A DNA stretch of 10,908 nt from Chloroflexota bacterium (GTDB taxonomy: Bacteria > Chloroflexota > Dehalococcoidia > Lucifugimonadales > Lucifugimonadaceae): contig JAJCYX010000392.1 of assembly GCA_029262715.1 (NCBI GenBank), positions 1-10,908 of the forward strand. Reading direction: 5' to 3'. The first letter of the stretch is position 1, and every line of letters starts with the position of its first letter. The notes beneath the pieces were generated by a model. That model was given only the letters and a program-made list of their open reading frames with translations, ran no database searches and was not told the DNA's origin. This document shows, piece by piece, positions 7,586 to 10,908 of this stretch. The position numbers and the translations under genes were made by a program.

Positions 7586-8401
7586 CTACTTAACCGTCTT
7601 CAGGAATGCAAGAAGATCGGCAATTTGCTGGGTCGAAAGCTCGTCGAAGGCTGGCATCTGCCTCGGGAACCCTTCAACGATAAAGGCGCGTGGGTCGACA
7701 ATCGACTCGACGATGTATTCGTCAGCCGAGAGACCCGGTCTTCTTGACTTGGCACGATCTCCGACGCCCTTGAAACCGGGGCCAACAATCCGGTCCGAGC
7801 CGAGTGAGTGGCATCCTGAGCAGCCGATACTGCCGTACAGTCGGCGTCCCTCCTCCGGAACACCCACCGGCAACCCACCAGCCGAGACAACTGTCGGTGC
7901 GACAACGTCACCCTCAAGCGTCTTCATGTAGGCGATAAGAAACTGAATTTCATCGGCGGCCAGCTCGGGAAAAGTGGGCATCGTGGACGGAGAGTCGAAG
8001 CCTGGCACAATGAAGGCGTCAGGGTCCTGCAACGACTGGACTATGTACTGCTCTGCACTGAGCCCTTCGACCCTGGTAGCGGCGATGTCGTATATGCCCG
8101 CGTGGCTCGGCCCAAGACTGATATCTATGCCTGAATGGCAGGTGGAGCACCCGTTAGAGAAGTAGATGTCGAAGCCTCTGCGACCGTCTCCGGTAAGCAG
8201 TGGGCTGTCAGGCCTACCAGTACCGTCCGGGTTCTCGACAGGAATTTGCCCGGAACCGGCTGGCGTTGGAGTGTTGTCGCTTCCGCCGGCAGAAGAGCAG
8301 GCGGATGCCAGGGCGATTAGCGCGATGGCGAATGGGAGGACCAGTGATCTACGAGGTCTGAACCGTTTGCTTGCCGAATTTCTTATCGATGTGATCCACA
8401 T
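7586..8401 (-). CDS. Dihaem cytochrome c lipoprotein
   Basis: 271 residues from ATG 8401. A basic N-terminus (KRFRPRR) and hydrophobic core lead to a lipobox, LASAC, with C35 as the likely lipidated cysteine, followed by a Gly/Ser/Pro-rich tether. Two class I cytochrome c domains follow. The first has CSTCH at 85-89 with probable axial Met141 (TMPTF). The second has CSGCH at 194-198 with probable axial Met249 (QMPAF). The two domains resemble each other (LSAEQYIVQSLQDPDAFIVPGF and LSADEYIVESIVDPRAFIVEGF type segments), indicating internal duplication. It should transfer electrons on the outer side of the membrane, perhaps to an oxidase, but no oxidase or complex gene is in the window. No clear Shine-Dalgarno precedes the ATG, and no other in-frame start fits better because the signal peptide needs this region. 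Confidence 0.92.
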   Translation of the reverse strand: MWITSIRNSASKRFRPRRSLVLPFAIALIALASACSSAGGSDNTPTPAGSGQIPVENPDGTGRPDSPLLTGDGRRGFDIYFSNGCSTCHSGIDISLGPSHAGIYDIAATRVEGLSAEQYIVQSLQDPDAFIVPGFDSPSTMPTFPELAADEIQFLIAYMKTLEGDVVAPTVVSAGGLPVGVPEEGRRLYGSIGCSGCHSLGSDRIVGPGFKGVGDRAKSRRPGLSADEYIVESIVDPRAFIVEGFPRQMPAFDELSTQQIADLLAFLKTVK

Positions 8402-8529
8402 GCAGCCATTGTCGCCGAACAGATGCTTTGCCGACTATGGGAGACAGCACGAACTGCGTGTGATTTCAGGCGACATTTGGGAGTTGGTAGTCCAGGTTAT
8501 CGAAATACCAGAACGGCAGAGTGCCAGCA

Positions 8530-8619
8530 TGGCGGAGGGGACAGGATTCGAACCTGCGATGCCATTGCTGACATACCTGTTTTCAAGACAGGCGCATTCA
8601 ACCACTCTGCCACCCCTCC
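8530..8619 (-). tRNA. tRNA-Ser (anticodon UGA), CCA encoded
   Basis: On the - strand the acceptor arm GGAGGGG (8613-8619) pairs with CCCCTCC near the 3' end, followed by discriminator G and an encoded CCA (8530-8532). The anticodon stem CCTGT/ACAGG encloses loop CTTGAAA, giving anticodon TGA, which reads UCA serine codons. A long variable arm (TGTC...GGCA type) marks a class II tRNA, as expected for serine. The T arm has GTTCGAATC. Length is 90 nt with CCA. It lies between the cytochrome gene and the divergent iron-sulfur gene. A possible -10 (TAAACT) lies about 25 bases upstream on the - strand, without a convincing -35. Confidence 0.96.
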
Positions 8620-8792
8620 GCGGAGCAGCTGCAACAACCAAGTTTAGCCTCTTGCCCACCTGAACAGCCACAGCGCGTAGCCCCGATAATCTCGCGCGTT
8701 TTCGCCACGGGCAGGCATTCACGGTTTAGTGCGGTGTCACCGGGCAGAGAGTTCCATCGGCAGCAGCAGGAACACGCAATTCGGAAATATAG

Positions 8793-8821
8793 TTGTCTCT
8801 ACAACAATTGTGACATAGACT
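8793..8821 (+). promoter_or_regulatory. Candidate sigma-70-type promoter with overlapping palindromes
   Basis: TTGTCT (8793-8798) and TAGACT (8816-8821) are 17 bases apart, each matching the consensus at 4 of 6 positions, about 60 bases before the iron-sulfur gene. Inside lie GTTGT-ctct-ACAAC (8792-8805) and the perfect palindrome ACAATTGT (8804-8811). A regulator could bind between the two promoter elements. This is motif reading only. Confidence 0.35.
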
Positions 8822-8881
8822 AAACTGCGATCGCTAACTCAAATCTCGTATCGTCACCTCCCATATTCCAAAAGGTCACTC

Positions 8882-9526
8882 ATGCCTGACTCAACCCCGA
8901 AGAAGATTACGATCACCAACGGCGGCCCGTACATGGTCGAGGACGGTATCCCGATCTACGATCACGTTGGCAACCCGATTGCGGCTACGGGCGTCTACTA
9001 CATGTGTCGCTGCGGTGGTTCGTCTAACAAGCCGTTTTGCGATGGCACGCACGCCAAGAACAACTTCAACGGCCAGGAGTTCGCAAGCAAGGACACTTCG
9101 GCCAACCGTCGTGACACGTACGTCGGTGATGGCGTGACGATTTACGACGACCGTAGTCGCTGTGCTCACGCTGGTAAATGTACCGACAACCTGGCTTCGG
9201 TCTTCAAGATGGGCACTGAGCCGTGGGTGGACGCAAATGGCGCCTCGGTCGAGGAGATTATCAACACGATCAGGACCTGTCCTTCTGGCGCGCTTAGCTA
9301 CACACGCACCGAGGATGGTGAGCCGGAAGAAGAGGCGGAGGGGCCGGGTGTGACTGTGGCGGTTGATGCGCCGTATCACGCCCGAGGTGTTGAGGTTGTT
9401 GCAGGAGACGGCGAGTCTTACGACGTGCGGGAACGACAGACACTCTGCCGGTGCGGAGGGTCCAAAAACAAGCCGTTCTGTGATGGCACGCACTGGTACA
9501 TCGGCTTCAAGCACCAGATGGAGTAG
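8882..9526 (+). CDS. Three-cluster iron-sulfur protein: CDGSH / divergent 4Fe-4S / CDGSH
   Basis: 214 residues from ATG 8882, with AAGG six bases upstream. Two complete CDGSH motifs of the form C-X-C-X2-S-X3-P-X-C-D-G-T-H are present: CRCGGSSNKPFCDGTH at 42-57 and CRCGGSKNKPFCDGTH at 189-204. Each should hold a 2Fe-2S cluster with three Cys and one His. Between them, about 78-142, is a segment like the divergent 4Fe-4S mono-cluster family (YjdI/Fer4_19): C94-A-H-A-G-K-C100, then PWVDANGASVEEIINTI and C133-PSGALSY. An acidic hinge (EDGEPEEEAEG, 144-154) precedes the last domain. The protein is soluble, with no signal or membrane segment, so it probably acts in the cytoplasm in redox or Fe-S transfer chemistry. 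The same domain mix is known in bacteria, but its reaction is not settled. Two zinc-finger genes follow on the same strand. Confidence 0.93.
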   Translation: MPDSTPKKITITNGGPYMVEDGIPIYDHVGNPIAATGVYYMCRCGGSSNKPFCDGTHAKNNFNGQEFASKDTSANRRDTYVGDGVTIYDDRSRCAHAGKCTDNLASVFKMGTEPWVDANGASVEEIINTIRTCPSGALSYTRTEDGEPEEEAEGPGVTVAVDAPYHARGVEVVAGDGESYDVRERQTLCRCGGSKNKPFCDGTHWYIGFKHQME

Positions 9527-9527
9527 C

Positions 9528-9548
9528 GAGCTACGTTTTCTGTAGTTC
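9528..9548 (+). other. Short hairpin after the iron-sulfur gene
   Basis: GAGCTAC (9528-9534) can pair with GTAGTTC (9542-9548), seven pairs with one G-T, around a T-rich loop. It starts two bases after the stop codon. No T-run follows, so it may act as an RNA-end stabiliser or weak attenuator, or have no role. Confidence 0.35.
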
Positions 9549-9630
9549 GTAAGTCGTTCCCATTGTTGAGGCGGACTTGGCCTTGATTAGTTGGATTCCG
9601 CACGTGTTAGTTGAGTGCTTTGATGTTGAT

Positions 9631-9636
9631 AGGAGA
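9631..9636 (+). promoter_or_regulatory. Ribosome binding site for the first zinc-finger gene
   Basis: AGGAGA lies four bases before ATG 9641. It is the best Shine-Dalgarno in the window and fixes this start over the in-frame TTG at 9611, which would add ten residues with no site of its own. Confidence 0.75.
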
Positions 9637-9640
9637 CAAG

Positions 9641-9898
9641 ATGGCAGAGTTACTTGAAATCACCGAACAGCAGGCGAGTGCAGCATACGAGAAGGGCTGC
9701 GAAGAGTGCTTGAAGCTGGGTGGCCAGTGGGTGCATCTCAGGATTTGCCTGGTTTGCGGCAAGACCGGTTGCTGTGACTCGTCGCCGATGACTCATGCAA
9801 CGAAGCACTTTCAGGAGACCGGGCACGCGTTTGTGCGGTCCATCGAGCCGGGTGAGGACTGGAAGTGGAACTACGAGACTGAGCAATTCATCGTATGA
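9641..9898 (+). CDS. UBP-type zinc-finger protein, copy 1
   Basis: 85 residues, nearly all one domain. The zf-UBP pattern is clear: C20-EE-C23, WVHLRIC36-LV-C39, GC44-C45-DSSP, H52 and H56, then GH62 and a terminal EPGEDWKWNYE. The Cys and His residues are the expected zinc ligands. In eukaryotes this fold binds the free C-terminus of ubiquitin. In bacteria it occurs as small stand-alone proteins of unknown role, and no ubiquitin-like gene is seen here. The protein is soluble, without signal or membrane segments. Its stop overlaps the start of a second copy (ATGA at 9895-9898), so the two are translationally coupled. The iron-sulfur gene ends 114 bp upstream on the same strand. Confidence 0.88.
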   Translation: MAELLEITEQQASAAYEKGCEECLKLGGQWVHLRICLVCGKTGCCDSSPMTHATKHFQETGHAFVRSIEPGEDWKWNYETEQFIV

Positions 9899-10218
9899 GT
9901 GACGAGTCAACGCCGGACGATGAGCTGATGGCGGCGCTTGAACAGCGCTGGCAGAGCGGCCTCACGGATCTGTTGGAACCTACGGCGGCGGAGGTGAGGG
10001 ACGCTTTCGCTGGCGGCTGCCCGCAGTGCCTTGAGATTGGCGGTACGTGGGTCCACTTGCGAATGTGCTTGACGTGCGGCGAGGTCGGCTGCTGCGACTC
10101 GTCACCGCAGACCCATGCGCGCTTGCACTCGGAAAAGACCGGTCACTCTGTGATCAGAACTATCGAATCGGACGAGGACTGGAAGTTCAGCTACCAACTG
10201 AACGGCTTTCTTACTTGA
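9895..10218 (+). CDS. UBP-type zinc-finger protein, copy 2, with N-terminal extension
   Basis: 107 residues; ATG 9895 overlaps the previous stop in the sequence ATGA. Residues 1-38 form an acidic, probably helical extension (DDELMAALEQRWQSGLTDLL) absent from copy 1. The domain then repeats it closely: C42-PQ-C45, GGTWVHLRMC58-LT-C61, GC66-C67-DSSP, H74, H78, GH84, and IESDEDWKFSY. All likely zinc ligands are kept, so both copies look functional. They are clearly tandem duplicates that have diverged in the first 38 residues, in loop charge and in the last residues (FLT against FIV). Tight overlap suggests that the two products are made together and may pair. No following gene is on this strand. 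Confidence 0.87.
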   Translation: MSDESTPDDELMAALEQRWQSGLTDLLEPTAAEVRDAFAGGCPQCLEIGGTWVHLRMCLTCGEVGCCDSSPQTHARLHSEKTGHSVIRTIESDEDWKFSYQLNGFLT

Positions 10219-10276
10219 TGGGGCGTGGAGGTTGAGGCAGCCGTTCTGGCGCAGACACGATGCCGACCGAATGGTC

Positions 10277-10297
10277 ATTCTGAACTTGATTCAGAAT
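10277..10297. repeat. Perfect 8-bp inverted repeat, five-base loop
   Basis: ATTCTGAA (10277-10284) and TTCAGAAT (10290-10297) are exact reverse complements around CTTGA. It resembles a 'TCATTCTGAAC..' type of intergenic element that I recall being dispersed in several environmental bacterial genomes; this is memory-based and needs a search. Confidence 0.6.
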
Positions 10298-10321
10298 CTC
10301 TCAGGCGAGCGTGTGGCGCTA

Positions 10322-10372
10322 GAAAACGCGGCACGCCGCTCAGATCTCTCTGCATGAAAACGCCGCACGCGG
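10322..10372 (+). repeat. Imperfect 17-bp direct repeat, 34-bp period
   Basis: GAAAACGCGGCACGCCG (10322-10338) and GAAAACGCCGCACGCGG (10356-10372) differ at two positions, both C/G swaps. Each GC-rich half can also form a small stem. The exchange of bases looks non-random. Confidence 0.6.
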
Positions 10373-10386
10373 GACCCACTCTCTAA

Positions 10387-10407
10387 CTCCCTCCCGTAGG
10401 GAGGGAG
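10387..10407. terminator. Strong GC hairpin between convergent genes, possible terminator
   Basis: CTCCCTCCC (10387-10395) and GGGAGGGAG (10399-10407) are perfect reverse complements with a GTA loop. It lies 24 bp past the epimerase stop and 168 bp past the zinc-finger stop. Neither side has a clear T-run, so classical intrinsic termination is doubtful; a repeat-element stem is the alternative. Confidence 0.4.
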
Positions 10408-10431
10408 GATGACGCACATACGCCTACATTC

Positions 10432-10908
10432 CTATCGATCATCAACTCGTGTCTCATCGGAAAACACGGCTTGCCGCGCAATCTGGTCCTCTTCGTCAAA
10501 GCTCCTTGCGCTTGAACGAATCGCTTCTGCTCGCTCTGGTGGTGGCGGGCTGACTCGCAGCCACTCCACCATTCTGCGAATCCACTCTGCGGTCTCTATG
10601 CTCTCCCTGTATCCGAGCTGCTCTCGTATCGCACTTGAATCCATCACGAAGTCGTGTCGATAGTCCTCTGTTTCAGAAACTGGCACTTCAGAGGTTGAGA
10701 TAACCTCGCCGGACCATCCGGCGGCAACTCCGATGGCCCTGATCCAATCCGCCTGCGACATTGCATCCGGATCGCACACATTGAATATCTTGCCAGCTGC
10801 AGAATCGCTTTCCAGCACCAACAAAAGCGCATCAACCATGTTGTCGACGTATCCCCTTGACCACTGCCATCTGCCGAACACGTCATTTATCACGATGTGT
10901 GGACGCCC
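10432..10908 (-). CDS. NAD-dependent epimerase/dehydratase family protein, C-terminal part only
   Basis: The frame is open to the window edge, so the gene begins beyond it; the GTG at 10893 is internal, since GRPHI reads in frame before it. The visible 158 residues match the C-terminal half of extended SDR sugar epimerases/dehydratases: a WQWSRGYVDNMVDALLLVLE segment (the usual R-x-Y-V-D/E-N substrate-domain helix), AAGKIFNVCD, then MDSSAIREQLGYRESIETAEWIRRMVEWL, the family's closing helix. The Rossmann GxxGxxG and YxxxK active site would be in the missing part. The end is unusual: a Pro-rich and highly charged tail of about 39 residues after the last family helix. A role in nucleotide-sugar supply for surface glycans fits the left of the window, but it lies apart from that cluster. 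Confidence 0.82.
   Translation of the reverse strand, partial: GRPHIVINDVFGRWQWSRGYVDNMVDALLLVLESDSAAGKIFNVCDPDAMSQADWIRAIGVAAGWSGEVISTSEVPVSETEDYRHDFVMDSSAIREQLGYRESIETAEWIRRMVEWLRVSPPPPERAEAIRSSARSFDEEDQIARQAVFSDETRVDDR

Larger units (their letters stand above)
10219..10431. other. Convergent intergenic region rich in hairpins and short repeats
   Basis: 213 bp with no credible gene between the + strand zinc-finger genes and the - strand epimerase. It holds two perfect inverted repeats and one imperfect direct repeat, listed separately. Such density suggests a REP/MITE-like intergenic element or a bidirectional terminator. No transposase, target-site duplication or CRISPR pattern is evident. 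Confidence 0.5.

Noticed and set aside
8383..8409. Eight-codon open frame overlapping the cytochrome start, possible leader peptide
   Set aside because: It has no Shine-Dalgarno and no attenuator-like hairpin; such a short frame is expected by chance.
8530..8619. tRNA as an integration site of a mobile element
   Set aside because: No integrase, no repeated tRNA end and no shift to phage-like genes on either side.
8423..8722. Open frames across the tRNA, on both strands, including frames with GDRIRTCD and GTGFEPA-like segments
   Set aside because: These peptides are the well-known false translation of tRNA-Ser and its complement. The tRNA explains the sequence fully.
8891..9514. 207-codon open frame on the - strand
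   Set aside because: It lies exactly opposite the CDGSH protein, whose Fe-S motifs are complete; the antisense protein has no recognisable domain.
10219..10431. Possible CRISPR array
   Set aside because: Only two imperfect 17-bp units occur, with no uniform spacers and no cas genes.

Overview
The window looks like a piece of a Chloroflexota genome, perhaps a marine SAR202 or Dehalococcoidia-like lineage. This is inferred from three things: Pro/Thr 'PTPTATP' linkers in a very large secreted protein, tandem GWNLIS C-terminal repeats of a kind I associate with that phylum, and a lipoprotein dihaem cytochrome c. Base composition is moderately GC-rich and genes are closely packed. No phage, integrase, transposase or CRISPR array is visible. 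The phylum assignment is a judgement from protein style and was not tested by a search.

Layout. (1) Positions 1-3713, + strand: the 3' part of a large modular surface protein (PA14, LamG-like, Ig-like and FN3 domains, then two GWNLIS repeats), followed closely by a small single-pass membrane protein with an extracellular beta-type domain. (2) Positions 3741-7370, - strand: surface-polysaccharide genes, read right to left as a GT4 glycosyltransferase, a tandem-GNAT acyltransferase and a NodB-type polysaccharide deacetylase. The first is separated from the others by about 260 bp. (3) Positions 7586-8401, - strand: a dihaem cytochrome c lipoprotein. (4) Positions 8530-8619, - strand: tRNA-Ser(UGA) with encoded CCA. 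(5) Positions 8793-10218, + strand: a candidate promoter, a three-cluster iron-sulfur protein (CDGSH / divergent 4Fe-4S / CDGSH), and two adjacent paralogous UBP-type zinc-finger genes with ATGA overlap. (6) Positions 10219-10431: a convergent intergenic region packed with hairpins and a 17-bp near-repeat. (7) Positions 10432-10908, - strand: the C-terminal part of a NAD-dependent epimerase/dehydratase running off the window.

How the genes may work together. The left two thirds fit cell-envelope building: glycan assembly and modification plus secreted or anchored proteins with carbohydrate-binding-type domains. The cytochrome would act in electron transfer on the outer face of the membrane. 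The most intriguing part is the CDGSH plus twin UBP-zinc-finger set. It combines small metal-binding modules in a row, and one of them (zf-UBP) is best known from eukaryotic ubiquitin biology. Nothing here proves a new system. That trio, the GWNLIS C-terminal module and the repeat-rich spacer at 10219-10431 are the parts most worth following up.
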